Source: an uncultured Armatimonadota bacterium | Lineage (GTDB): Bacteria; Armatimonadota; Fimbriimonadia; Fimbriimonadales; Fimbriimonadaceae | Assembly (NCBI GenBank): GCA_946478935.1 | Contig: CAMLEL010000031.1 | Span: 1 to 12,298, forward strand | Direction of reading: 5' to 3' | Length of the DNA stretch: 12,298 bases | Shown: in pieces, positions 5,311 through 12,298 of the stretch | Numbering within the stretch: the first letter of the stretch is position 1 | How the letters are laid out: the number at the start of each line of letters is the position of its first letter | Made by a program: the position numbers and the translations under genes | The notes under the pieces: generated by a model | Told to the model about the DNA's origin: nothing | What the model saw: only the letters and a program-made list of their open reading frames with translations | The model's database searches: none

Positions 5311-6038
5311 AACCCCTTTGCGCGTTGACCGCCGCACTTATGCTCGCTGGCTGCGCCAAGTTTCCCGAGGATGGAGTCGCCGGTGGAAACACGCAAGTGA
5401 AGTTCACGATGACCGTTTCGGGGCGGATCAAGCCCAATTACATCTATGTCGTCGCGATTCGCTGGGCCAAGGACAATCCGCCGTTCGATAAAGATCGTGG
5501 TCCCGTTCCCGTCATCGCTGCGCCGTGGGGAAATGGAATCGTGGCTGGTCGGGCCAATGTCTATATGAAATGGGACGCGTTTCAGTCGCCGGAATACCAG
5601 CTATTCGAATTCACGGACCCGATCCCCGACAACCAGATGCCCGTTAACGGTGAGGATTACCTGACCCAGAGCGTTGTGAAGTCCATCCCTTTGAACGTGA
5701 GGGATATCGGCGAGAATGACCGTACGCTGGAGTTCACGTTGGATATGAGCCAAATTGCAGCCAATTCAGCTGATATTCCACTCCTAAGAAACCTGCAGGT
5801 CAACTTTCTCACCATGGATCGCATTCCCCAAGGCAACGACACCGGCGGAAAGTTTTGGGATGGCATTGGCGACAATGATTCCGTCTTCGACGTTGGCAAC
5901 TTCTTGACGATATCGTTGGACCAAAACAACGTGTACTCCAACCAGCAGGGTCAGTATCAGGGGATTGAGTCACAAAACGACGTGCCCGACCCTGATTTGG
6001 ACATCATCGACTGGAGCGTTCAGGTCACCCGGCCATAA
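5307..6038 (+). CDS. Putative lipoprotein of unknown function
   Basis: A 243-residue protein. From the TTG start it reads MKPLCALTAALMLAGC: one lysine, a hydrophobic core and a lipobox LAGC, so C16 should be lipid-modified after signal peptidase II cleavage. The mature part is rich in Asp, Asn, Pro and aromatic residues, looks mostly beta-stranded, and has a low-complexity Gln/Asn/Asp region near the end (NNVYSNQQGQYQ). I recognise no catalytic motif or named domain. An ATG at 5193 is in frame, but starting there would bury the signal peptide about 38 residues inside the protein and overlap the previous gene deeply. The 4-base overlap with the zinc-ribbon gene implies coupled translation; the glycosyltransferase follows after 8 bases. 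Likely envelope-located. Confidence 0.8.
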   Translation: MKPLCALTAALMLAGCAKFPEDGVAGGNTQVKFTMTVSGRIKPNYIYVVAIRWAKDNPPFDKDRGPVPVIAAPWGNGIVAGRANVYMKWDAFQSPEYQLFEFTDPIPDNQMPVNGEDYLTQSVVKSIPLNVRDIGENDRTLEFTLDMSQIAANSADIPLLRNLQVNFLTMDRIPQGNDTGGKFWDGIGDNDSVFDVGNFLTISLDQNNVYSNQQGQYQGIESQNDVPDPDLDIIDWSVQVTRP

Positions 6039-6046
6039 TCCCGAAC

Positions 6047-6973
6047 GTGCCGCGCGTTACGGTTCTATTGACCTGTTACAACCACCTCCGCTTTTTGCCG
6101 GCGGCGCTCGATGGTGTCCTTGAACAGACATTCAAGGACTTCGAGATCCTGGCTTTGGACGATGGATCAACCGACGGCAGCAGGGAGTGGTTGTTGGAAC
6201 GTGAAACGGAAGGCAAACTTCGGACGATCTTCAACGCCAAGAATCTCGGCACTTATGCCACGCTCAACGTCGGCCTCAGGGAAGCGACGGGCGAGTTCAT
6301 CGCGATCCTCAACGATGATGACCTGTGGGCTCCAGACAAGCTTCGTCATCAAGTCCAGATGCTGGATTCCAAGGCGGCGATTGGCCTCGTTCACACCGGC
6401 GGCTGGTTCATCGATGCGGATGGCGAGTGGATGGAGGACCCTGCGCCGTTAGGATTCACTTATCCGAAGACCCACACGGGAGACATCCTGGCTCTCGAGA
6501 TACTCTTCAACCACATCATTACGAGTTCAGTGTTGGTTCGGAAGAGTTGCTTCGATGAGCGCGGGAACTTTGACGAACGATTCTTTGGTAGCGGCGACTG
6601 GCATATGTGGCTACGTATCGCCCAAAAGTACGAGGTCGGCTACATCGATGAGCCACTGACTTTCTACCGGATCCATGGCTCCAATGCCAGCCATCAGAAG
6701 GATCGCATCAATGCCGATGATGCAAGGATTCGTGAGTGGATCACAAGTTGGGCACACACGTTCAAGAGCAGGGCATCCAAAGACGCCGATCTCCATGCTG
6801 CATTTGCCCACAATTGGGCCTGCTTGGGAACAGAGAGAACCTGGGCCGGTGATCCGAAAGGAGGTCGCTTTGCTTATCGCCAGGCGATCAAAATGAATCC
6901 GAAGCGGTGGCGAACGTATGTTCGATGGCTTGCGACATTTCTACCACGCGAAAACTTCAAACGACTTTCCTAG
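6047..6973 (+). CDS. Family 2 glycosyltransferase
   Basis: A 308-residue GT-A-fold enzyme that transfers a sugar from a nucleotide donor. It shows VTVLLTCYNH (4-13) at the first strand, LDDGSTDGS (37-45) for nucleotide binding, GEFIAILNDDDLW (82-94) carrying the DxD metal motif at 90-92, and GSGDWHMWLRI (181-191) with the probable catalytic acid D184. No membrane helix is present, so it is a cytoplasmic or peripheral enzyme. The last 80 residues look helical with a TPR-like motif (FAYRQAIKMNPKRW). The GTG start is 8 bases after the lipoprotein stop, without a clear RBS. No polysaccharide cluster surrounds it, so the acceptor (glycan, lipid or protein) cannot be told. Confidence 0.9.
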   Translation: MPRVTVLLTCYNHLRFLPAALDGVLEQTFKDFEILALDDGSTDGSREWLLERETEGKLRTIFNAKNLGTYATLNVGLREATGEFIAILNDDDLWAPDKLRHQVQMLDSKAAIGLVHTGGWFIDADGEWMEDPAPLGFTYPKTHTGDILALEILFNHIITSSVLVRKSCFDERGNFDERFFGSGDWHMWLRIAQKYEVGYIDEPLTFYRIHGSNASHQKDRINADDARIREWITSWAHTFKSRASKDADLHAAFAHNWACLGTERTWAGDPKGGRFAYRQAIKMNPKRWRTYVRWLATFLPRENFKRLS

Positions 6974-6976
6974 ACG

Positions 6977-8143
6977 ATGAAGAGGCTGTACCTGGACCAT
7001 GCGGCGACGACTCCACTTCTTCCCGAAGTCGTGGCCGCAATGTCGCACGCTGCGGATTCGTTTGGCAATCCATCGAGTCTGCATCAAGAGGGCCGGGCGG
7101 CAAAGGACAGGATCGATGAGGCGAGAGAGTGCTTGGCAGAAGCGATTGGGTGCCTGTTCGCCGAAGTGATTTTTACATCAGGGGGCACTGAGGCGGCCAA
7201 TTTGGCGGTAATTGGGTCAGCTTTGGCTAATTCGGATTCCAAACGAAAAAAGGTTATCTTCTCCGCAATTGAGCACCACTGCGTGCTGCATACGGCTCCC
7301 ATACTAAACCGGCTTGGCTACCACGTGGTAATCGTGCCGGCCGATGGTCAGTCGATGCTGGATATCGGCGCTTTTGAAGCTGAAATGGGTCCGGATGTGT
7401 TACTTGCCAGCGTGATGCACGCCAATAATGAGACTGGCACCCTGCAACCCACTGCCTCGGTGTCTGAAATTTGTGCACGCCATGGAGCTTTGTTCCATTG
7501 CGACGCAGTTCAAACGTTCCTTCGGAGGCCTAATGAAACGCTGCTCGGCCAACTTAATGCAGACTTGGTTTCGATCTCGGCCCACAAGGTGAATGGACCC
7601 AAGGGAGTGGGGGCCCTATACGTGAGAGCCGGTGTAAAGTTGCAATCTATTGCAAGCGGCGGCAGCCAAGAGCGCGAAGTGCGTGCTGGCACCGAAAACG
7701 TTGCCGGGATCATTGGCTTCGGAACGGCAGTAAAGTGTCACAGAGGGAACCCAGAGCGGCAAGCGGTAAAGGGAGCCAGCAGAGATGCATTTTTGGCAGG
7801 ACTCTCTTCCAACTTCATTCGCACAGTTCCAGACGTAACGAGTGTTCTAGCGGGTCATGCCCATGTCCGGCTGCCCGGAGTCGATGCGGAAACGATGCTG
7901 ATTCGCCTGGATCGAATGGGCGTTTCAGCGAGTAGTGGCGCGGCCTGTTCGTCCGGATCACTCGAGCCGAGCCATGTTCTTTTGGCATGCGGTCTGTCGG
8001 AACAAGAAGCCAAAGAAGGACTGAGATTCTCATTTGGGTGGCCTCTCACAGTTGCCGATGCCCACGAGGCGGCCGTTCGAGTAAATGAGTGTGGAGAAGC
8101 CATTCTCAAGTCCTGGCGAAGCCCCGGCAAAGGTATCGTTTGA
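6977..8143 (+). CDS. Cysteine desulfurase (NifS/IscS family)
   Basis: A 388-residue PLP-dependent enzyme that takes sulfur from L-cysteine as an enzyme persulfide for Fe-S clusters, tRNA thiolation or cofactors. It begins with the family hallmark YLDHAATTP (5-13) and has FTSGGTEAANLA (66-77), EHHCV with H100 over the PLP ring, HANNETG (148-154), D176 and Q179 as cofactor contacts, and the Schiff-base lysine K204 in SAHKVNGPKG. The RAGTENV block (236-242) follows, then the catalytic loop with C324 in SSGAACSSGSLEPSHVL. All key residues are intact and the length is normal. It is not beside iscU, nifU, mnmA or thiI here, so its acceptor is unknown. It lies 3 bases after the glycosyltransferase and 7 before hslU, so is probably in their transcript. 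Confidence 0.93.
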   Translation: MKRLYLDHAATTPLLPEVVAAMSHAADSFGNPSSLHQEGRAAKDRIDEARECLAEAIGCLFAEVIFTSGGTEAANLAVIGSALANSDSKRKKVIFSAIEHHCVLHTAPILNRLGYHVVIVPADGQSMLDIGAFEAEMGPDVLLASVMHANNETGTLQPTASVSEICARHGALFHCDAVQTFLRRPNETLLGQLNADLVSISAHKVNGPKGVGALYVRAGVKLQSIASGGSQEREVRAGTENVAGIIGFGTAVKCHRGNPERQAVKGASRDAFLAGLSSNFIRTVPDVTSVLAGHAHVRLPGVDAETMLIRLDRMGVSASSGAACSSGSLEPSHVLLACGLSEQEAKEGLRFSFGWPLTVADAHEAAVRVNECGEAILKSWRSPGKGIV

Positions 8144-8150
8144 ATAAGCA

Positions 8151-9599
8151 ATGACCCTTCCAATCGAGGAACTGACCCCACGTCAAATTGTCGCCGAGTT
8201 GGACCGATATATTGTCGGCCAGGTAGCGGCCAAGCGCGCCGTTGCCGTGGCACTGCGAAATCGTTTTCGCCGCCAACAGCTCCCAGAAAGTGAGCGGGAT
8301 GAGATCCTTCCCAAGAACATCTTGATGATTGGGCCAACTGGAGTCGGCAAGACCGAAATCGCACGCCGCCTTGCGCAGCTCGCAAAGGCGCCATTTATCA
8401 AAGTGGAAGCAACGAAATTCACCGAGGTCGGATACGTGGGCCGCGATGTGGAGTCAATGATACGGGACTTGGTAGCCTCTGCCGTTCGCCTTGTCGAGCG
8501 CGAAAAGATGGACGCTGTGCGTCCAGAGGCTGAGCGTCGCGCGATCGAACGGCTGGTTGATCTTTTGGACGAGGACCGACCCGTTCGACGCCAGCGGAAG
8601 GTCAAGTCAGGTGCGCTGGACAACCCCGTCGTCCGTCAAGCCTTTGAAATCTTCGGGACCAAGATGGAGGACGAATACCCAGATGACGTCTTCGAGCATG
8701 ACGATGATTTCAAAAGGCGAAGGAACCGTCGGAACCGCATCCGACGAGACCTGCAGTCAGGAAAGCTGCGAGATCGCGTGGTGGAGATCGAGACTGAAGA
8801 GGCATCGAACCCGTTCGTGCAGGTCTTTACGCCGCAGGGAATGGAAGAGATGGGTCTGGACACGAACCAGATCGGAAGCCCGTTCGGATCGAAGCGGACG
8901 ACGCGTCAGGCATCAGTTGGAGAGGCCCTTGAATTGTTGATTCAGGAGGAAGCCAGAAAAGTTGTGGACCAGTCCTCTGTTCGGCGTGACGCTGTTTTAC
9001 GGGCTGAGCAGACTGGCATCATCTTCTTGGATGAATTGGACAAGGTTGCCGGCAAGTCGAGTCAGGGCAGCGGACCGGATGTCTCCCGGGAAGGCGTGCA
9101 ACGAGACCTGTTGCCGATCATCGAAGGATCGACGGTCGCCACCAAGTTTGGATCGGTTCGGACCGACCACATATTGTTCATCGCAGCCGGTGCCTTTCAC
9201 ATGGCCCGGCCAAGTGACCTGATCCCGGAACTGCAAGGTCGCCTTCCCATACGGGTTGAACTGGAGAATCTGAGTGAGTTGGACTTTCGTCGCATCCTGC
9301 AGGAGCCGAAGAACGCGCTGACCAAGCAGTACGAAATCCTCCTCGGAACAGAAGGCATCAAGCTCAGCTTCACGAAAGAAGCAATGGATGAGATCGCTCG
9401 CATCGCAGCAGATGTGAATGCCAAAACTGAAAACATCGGAGCCCGCCGATTGCATACCATCATGGAAAAGCTCCTGGAAGAGATACTCTTCGAAGCTCCC
9501 GAAATCGGTGAAAAGACGATCAAGATGGATCGAGCAGACGTCCTGGAAAAGCTTGGCGACCTTGCACAAGACGTGGACTTGAGTCGCTACATCCTGTAA
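8151..9599 (+). CDS. hslU: ATP-dependent protease ATPase subunit HslU
   Basis: A 482-residue AAA+ unfoldase that feeds substrates to the HslV peptidase in the cytoplasm. It has LTPRQIVAELDRYIVGQ at 8-24, Walker A GPTGVGKT (61-68), pore loop GYVG (94-97), an I-domain at about 110-250, Walker B IIFLDE (290-295), a probable arginine finger R364 in LQGRLPIRVEL and sensor 2 GARRLHTIME (430-439). The C-terminus DLSRYIL matches the tail that inserts into HslV to activate it, implying a functional partner. The length exceeds the usual roughly 445 because of an I-domain insertion rich in Asp/Glu, then Arg (about 173-200). HslV normally lies immediately upstream; here a cysteine desulfurase does. The stop is 3 bases from the convergent peptidase gene. 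Confidence 0.96.
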   Translation: MTLPIEELTPRQIVAELDRYIVGQVAAKRAVAVALRNRFRRQQLPESERDEILPKNILMIGPTGVGKTEIARRLAQLAKAPFIKVEATKFTEVGYVGRDVESMIRDLVASAVRLVEREKMDAVRPEAERRAIERLVDLLDEDRPVRRQRKVKSGALDNPVVRQAFEIFGTKMEDEYPDDVFEHDDDFKRRRNRRNRIRRDLQSGKLRDRVVEIETEEASNPFVQVFTPQGMEEMGLDTNQIGSPFGSKRTTRQASVGEALELLIQEEARKVVDQSSVRRDAVLRAEQTGIIFLDELDKVAGKSSQGSGPDVSREGVQRDLLPIIEGSTVATKFGSVRTDHILFIAAGAFHMARPSDLIPELQGRLPIRVELENLSELDFRRILQEPKNALTKQYEILLGTEGIKLSFTKEAMDEIARIAADVNAKTENIGARRLHTIMEKLLEEILFEAPEIGEKTIKMDRADVLEKLGDLAQDVDLSRYIL

Positions 9600-9602
9600 G
9601 CT

Positions 9603-10784
9603 TCAGCGCGCTTCCACAGGTATGCCGCCTACTGAGCCGACAGCAAACACGTAGTCGTCCTTACTCAGTCGCTTTGCCGTATAGGTTTCGACAGCGCCGA
9701 GCCGGACGGATCCTTGCCAAACCGGCGACGTGGTCTCCCGCCAATAGACTGTATAACGTCCGCCTGGCGCTCCATTCCAGGTGATCGTGGTGTCATATCC
9801 TTGGGATCGATCGATTCGGACGTTAGTTGGAGGCAGATCGGCATCTCCAAGGTGCGCCATCGCTACCAGGTTGATCTTGGCGGAGTTTGCCAGGTACTTC
9901 CAATCCATGTGCTGAGGCAGATCATCCTTGGTGTGTTGGTGTCCATAGTCCTCTTGCGCTTCCGTGAATCTTACGGCGTTGAAACCTGCCTGCATAAAAG
10001 GGGTGTGATCTCCTCCACGCCCAAAGCGGTCGTTGCGGAACACAAGCTTTACGCCAAAATTATCGACCGACTCGCGAGTCAGGTATTCGATCACTCGCGC
10101 GAGTTCTCTTGAGTGGTGGCGCTTATCGTCGGCATTGGCGCCGGTGAATTCCGCACTGAACACACGTACCTGTTTGTCATTTTTCTGCCCGTTGCCGCTT
10201 CGCACGTTCCCCACCATGTCGTTGCTCAGCACCGCATCGATCTTCCAACCCTCAGAAACCGCTCTCGCGGCAAGCGCTCTGGAACCATAAAGGCCCTGCT
10301 CCTCGCCTGAGAAGGCGACGAAAACAAGCGTGTTTCTCCACTTCTTTTGACTCATAATCCGAGCCAATTCCAAGGCGACTGCCGTTCCGCTGGCATCGTC
10401 ATTTGCCCCCGGAGCTCGAGCAGCCAGCCCGGACTCCCGATCCGCCATGTTGATCGTGTCCATGTGGCCGCCGATAATGATTCGCCGGTCCGTTTCGCCC
10501 TTTAACGTCGCCACGACCTGCACGACTTCCTTTTCCACTGGCACCCGTGCCATTTTCGGAAGCTTGTAGGGCATCAACTCGACTTGCAGACCCTGAATGG
10601 CTGAGTATTGGTCGGCAAGCCACTTGGCTGCCTCGGCCAAAGTCGGATTGTTCGTATTGCGGTCATTCCAAGCGGCCAGTTTCTCCACCGTTTCGCGAAG
10701 GCGCTTCTGATCGACCTGCTTGGCCAGATCCTCGGGAACGGTGACACCCTGGGAAAGCACGGTCATGGCGATGATGGGAAGCAT
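9603..10784 (-). CDS. Secreted M28-family zinc metallopeptidase with C-terminal FN3-like domain
   Basis: A 393-residue exopeptidase of the M28 (aminopeptidase Y/S) family. A short hydrophobic start (MLPIIAMTVLSQG) suggests export, although it lacks the usual positive charge. The two-zinc centre is complete: H107 in GGHMDT, bridging D129 in GANDDASG, general base E161 and ligand E162 in SGEEQGLYGS, D189 in SNDMVG, and H284 in GHQHTKDD. After about residue 315 a beta-rich domain with TTITWNGAPGGRYTVYWRE (332-350) resembles a fibronectin type III module and may bind substrate or surface. The ATG 10784 has GAGGGGG at 10797-10803, 12 bases upstream. Divergent from the cupin gene, with 55 bases between the two starts. 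Probable role: peptide scavenging in the envelope or outside. Confidence 0.9.
   Translation of the reverse strand: MLPIIAMTVLSQGVTVPEDLAKQVDQKRLRETVEKLAAWNDRNTNNPTLAEAAKWLADQYSAIQGLQVELMPYKLPKMARVPVEKEVVQVVATLKGETDRRIIIGGHMDTINMADRESGLAARAPGANDDASGTAVALELARIMSQKKWRNTLVFVAFSGEEQGLYGSRALAARAVSEGWKIDAVLSNDMVGNVRSGNGQKNDKQVRVFSAEFTGANADDKRHHSRELARVIEYLTRESVDNFGVKLVFRNDRFGRGGDHTPFMQAGFNAVRFTEAQEDYGHQHTKDDLPQHMDWKYLANSAKINLVAMAHLGDADLPPTNVRIDRSQGYDTTITWNGAPGGRYTVYWRETTSPVWQGSVRLGAVETYTAKRLSKDDYVFAVGSVGGIPVEAR
10069..10104. repeat. Pair of 12-bp perfect palindromes, centres 24 bp apart
   Basis: GACTCGCGAGTC (10069-10080) and ACTCGCGCGAGT (10093-10104) are each self-complementary and share the ACTCGCG/CGCGAGT half-sites. 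Both lie inside the M28 peptidase coding region around codons for residues about 227-240. They could be coincidental, because codons for Leu-Ala-Arg and Thr-Arg-Glu-Ser can give such sequence. Confidence 0.5.
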
Positions 10785-10839
10785 TTCTGTACCGTACCCC
10801 CTCGATCATCCGACGCGTGCCAGATTTCGTTCACCAGAT

Positions 10840-11166
10840 ATGCGCCATTGGACTAAATCTGAATTCCATGAGCACTCCGAGTTCTTTGGGTCGATCGGAA
10901 AAACAGCCCGCATGCAGGTTGCACTAATGACTCTTGCTCGGGAGCAAGCCAGCGGGGAATTCGGTACAGATCATCCGCATGCCGATCAACTTTTGTTCGT
11001 CGTTTCTGGACAGGGAAAAGCGATAGTTGGCGAATACACCTTGGCACTTGAACCAGGCGACCTTGTTCTCGTCGAGGCTGGTGAGAAGCACCAATTCCTC
11101 GGAGATTCGGATGAACCGTTTCGGACGCTCAACATTTACGCACCGGTGGCGTACCCCGATGAATAG
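10840..11166 (+). CDS. Single-domain cupin protein
   Basis: A 108-residue cupin_2-type beta barrel. Motif 1 is HPHADQLLFVVSGQG (45-59): H45 and H47 are in place, but Gln50 stands where Glu usually is. Motif 2 is PGDLVLVEAGEKHQF (72-86) with H84. A metal-binding 3-His-1-Gln site is therefore likely, as in some dioxygenase-like or sugar-binding cupins. The frame is open back to 10720, but that would overlap the divergent peptidase gene; ATG 10840 gives a normal length and a sensible N-terminus, though I see no good Shine-Dalgarno. Its TAG abuts the aspS stop on the other strand with no base between. The substrate is unknown. Confidence 0.85.
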   Translation: MRHWTKSEFHEHSEFFGSIGKTARMQVALMTLAREQASGEFGTDHPHADQLLFVVSGQGKAIVGEYTLALEPGDLVLVEAGEKHQFLGDSDEPFRTLNIYAPVAYPDE

Positions 11167-12298
11167 CTACTTGCTCAATCGCAAACCGAGTTCGGCCCAC
11201 TGTTGCGGATCGATTGTCGAAGGCGCGTCCATCATCGGATCGTAGCCGCCTCCAATCTTGGGAAATGCAATGACTTCCCGAATGTTCTCGGTGTCCGTCA
11301 AGGTCATTACCAGTCGATCGATGCCAGGCGCAATGCCACCATGTGGAGGGGCTCCATATGAGAACGCATCCAGGATATGGCCGAATCGCTCTCGTTGGGT
11401 TTTCTCCTCGATTCCCAACAGCTGGAAGACCTTGGCTTGAATATCGGAACGGTGGATTCGGATTGAACCGGAAGCCATATCGAGTCCGTTGCAGACGACG
11501 TCGTAACAGTCCGCTCGGATCTTCGCCGGGTCAGAGTCAATGTAAATAAGATCTTCTTCCTTGGGGCCGGTGAAGGGATGGTGCACCGCATCCCACCGCT
11601 GATCTTCTGCATTCCATTCAACCAGAGGGAAATCGATAATCCAGCAGAACTTGAGCTTGCGCGCGTCGCGGAGCCCACATCGATCACCGATCTCATTTCG
11701 AAGTCGGTACAAGACATTGTTGCCGGCCAGATACTCGTCGGCGATCAGGCAGAGCAGATCACCTGGCTCGGCTGAACTCAATTTCAGGATCTGTTCCAAT
11801 TCAGAATCGGAAAGGAACTTGGCGATCGAGGACTTGACCGCGAAGTCGCCTACTTGTCGAGCTTCTGGATCAGCTTCAGCGAGCACTGAAATGGAGGCCA
11901 TCCCTTTGGCGCCGAATTCCTTGCAAAACTCTTCGAGTTGGCTGATTTCCTTTCGCGAAAGTTGGGCGCCACCGGGATATCTGACACCGCGAATGAGTTG
12001 GCCCGATTCGGCGGCGGACTTAAACACTCCAAATCCCGATTGGGACACTGCGGGAGTGATATCAAACAGTTTCAAGCCAAAGCGAAGGTCCGGTTTGTCG
12101 CAGCCATAGAGGAGCATCGACTCGTCGAACGTCAATCGCTCGAAAGGCTCGATCGCATCCTTGTCCAATCCGAATTCTTCAATGGTGCCGTTGATCACAT
12201 CGCGCAGTAAGCCCTCAGCGAGTTCAAGGATGTCTTCTTGCGTGACGAATGACATCTCCAAGTCCAACTGAGTGAATTCCGGCTGTCGGTCCGCCCTC
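11167..12298 (-). CDS. aspS: Aspartyl-tRNA synthetase, C-terminal part
   Basis: The gene runs off the right edge; about 377 residues are visible, opening inside class II motif 2 ([17 protein letters not shown]), so the anticodon-binding domain and motif 1 lie outside. The bacterial-type GAD insertion domain follows at about visible residues 85-185, then HHPFTGP near 239-245 and motif 3, [11 protein letters not shown] (321-331), which binds ATP. The GAD domain identifies the bacterial rather than the archaeal/eukaryal type. Whether it also charges tRNA-Asn cannot be judged here. The C-terminus, [15 protein letters not shown], departs slightly from the common FPKTQ motif but is collinear. The stop abuts the convergent cupin stop. 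Confidence 0.97.
   Translation of the reverse strand, partial: RADRQPEFTQLDLEMSFVTQEDILELAEGLLRDVINGTIEEFGLDKDAIEPFERLTFDESMLLYGCDKPDLRFGLKLFDITPAVSQSGFGVFKSAAESGQLIRGVRYPGGAQLSRKEISQLEEFCKEFGAKGMASISVLAEADPEARQVGDFAVKSSIAKFLSDSELEQILKLSSAEPGDLLCLIADEYLAGNNVLYRLRNEIGDRCGLRDARKLKFCWIIDFPLVEWNAEDQRWDAVHHPFTGPKEEDLIYIDSDPAKIRADCYDVVCNGLDMASGSIRIHRSDIQAKVFQLLGIEEKTQRERFGHILDAFSYGAPPHGGIAPGIDRLVMTLTDTENIREVIAFPKIGGGYDPMMDAPSTIDPQQWAELGLRLSK

Noticed and set aside
8997..9569. 190-codon open frame opposite hslU
   Set aside because: It lies wholly within conserved AAA+ coding sequence and has no recognisable domain.
10720..10839. Extended cupin start
   Set aside because: It overlaps the divergent peptidase's signal region, and the added residues do not resemble cupin sequence.
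11651..12109. 152-codon open frame opposite aspS
   Set aside because: It is antisense to strongly conserved AspRS sequence, and its arginine/serine-rich product looks like a shadow.
1..12298. CRISPR arrays, tRNA genes, insertion sequences, prophage
   Set aside because: Read on both strands: no regularly spaced repeats, no T-loop/anticodon arrangement, no transposase or integrase and no terminal repeats.

Overview
The window looks like chromosomal DNA from a free-living, Gram-negative-type bacterium. It is moderately GC-rich, densely packed with short or overlapping gene junctions, and uses GTG and TTG starts often (three GTG and three TTG among the thirteen genes whose start lies in the window). 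It carries housekeeping genes (aspS, hslU, a cysteine desulfurase, speD), a lipoprotein with a clear lipobox and a secreted metallopeptidase. There is no IS element, phage gene, tRNA, rRNA or CRISPR array. The mix would suit a poorly sampled diderm phylum such as Armatimonadota, but this is a guess from general character, not a diagnostic marker.

Layout. (1) Bases 2-2875 hold a tightly overlapping plus-strand operon: the end of a DsbA-family thioredoxin-fold protein, a RibD-C/DHFR-like reductase, an FtsX/MacB-type permease and its ABC ATPase. (2) Bases 2876-3833 hold a strong sigma70-type promoter, a roughly 235-nt leader beginning with a closed multibranch RNA fold, and speD, a pyruvoyl-dependent decarboxylase with an unusual N-terminal membrane-anchor extension. 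A stem-loop terminator shared with the convergent minus-strand genes follows. (3) Bases 3875-4513 hold two minus-strand genes: a small single-TM protein with a C-terminal valine-rich repeat, and a VOC-superfamily protein without recognisable metal ligands. (4) Bases 4597-9599 hold a five-gene plus-strand cluster: CT398/DUF164-type coiled-coil zinc-ribbon protein, lipoprotein of unknown function, GT2 glycosyltransferase, cysteine desulfurase and hslU. (5) Bases 9603-12298 hold a minus-strand secreted M28 metallopeptidase, a divergent single-domain cupin, and the C-terminal part of a bacterial-type AspRS running off the right edge.

The least explained element is the speD leader. A 7-bp closing helix begins at the predicted transcription start and encloses further hairpins. 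One hairpin loop is complementary to the speD Shine-Dalgarno sequence, and a 52-codon ORF ends directly against the speD TTG start. I could not match the fold to any riboswitch class I know, so it is a candidate for a new cis-regulatory RNA. Other oddities are a 28-bp near-perfect AT-rich palindrome inside the permease gene, hslU without hslV beside it, and a long charged insertion in the HslU I-domain.
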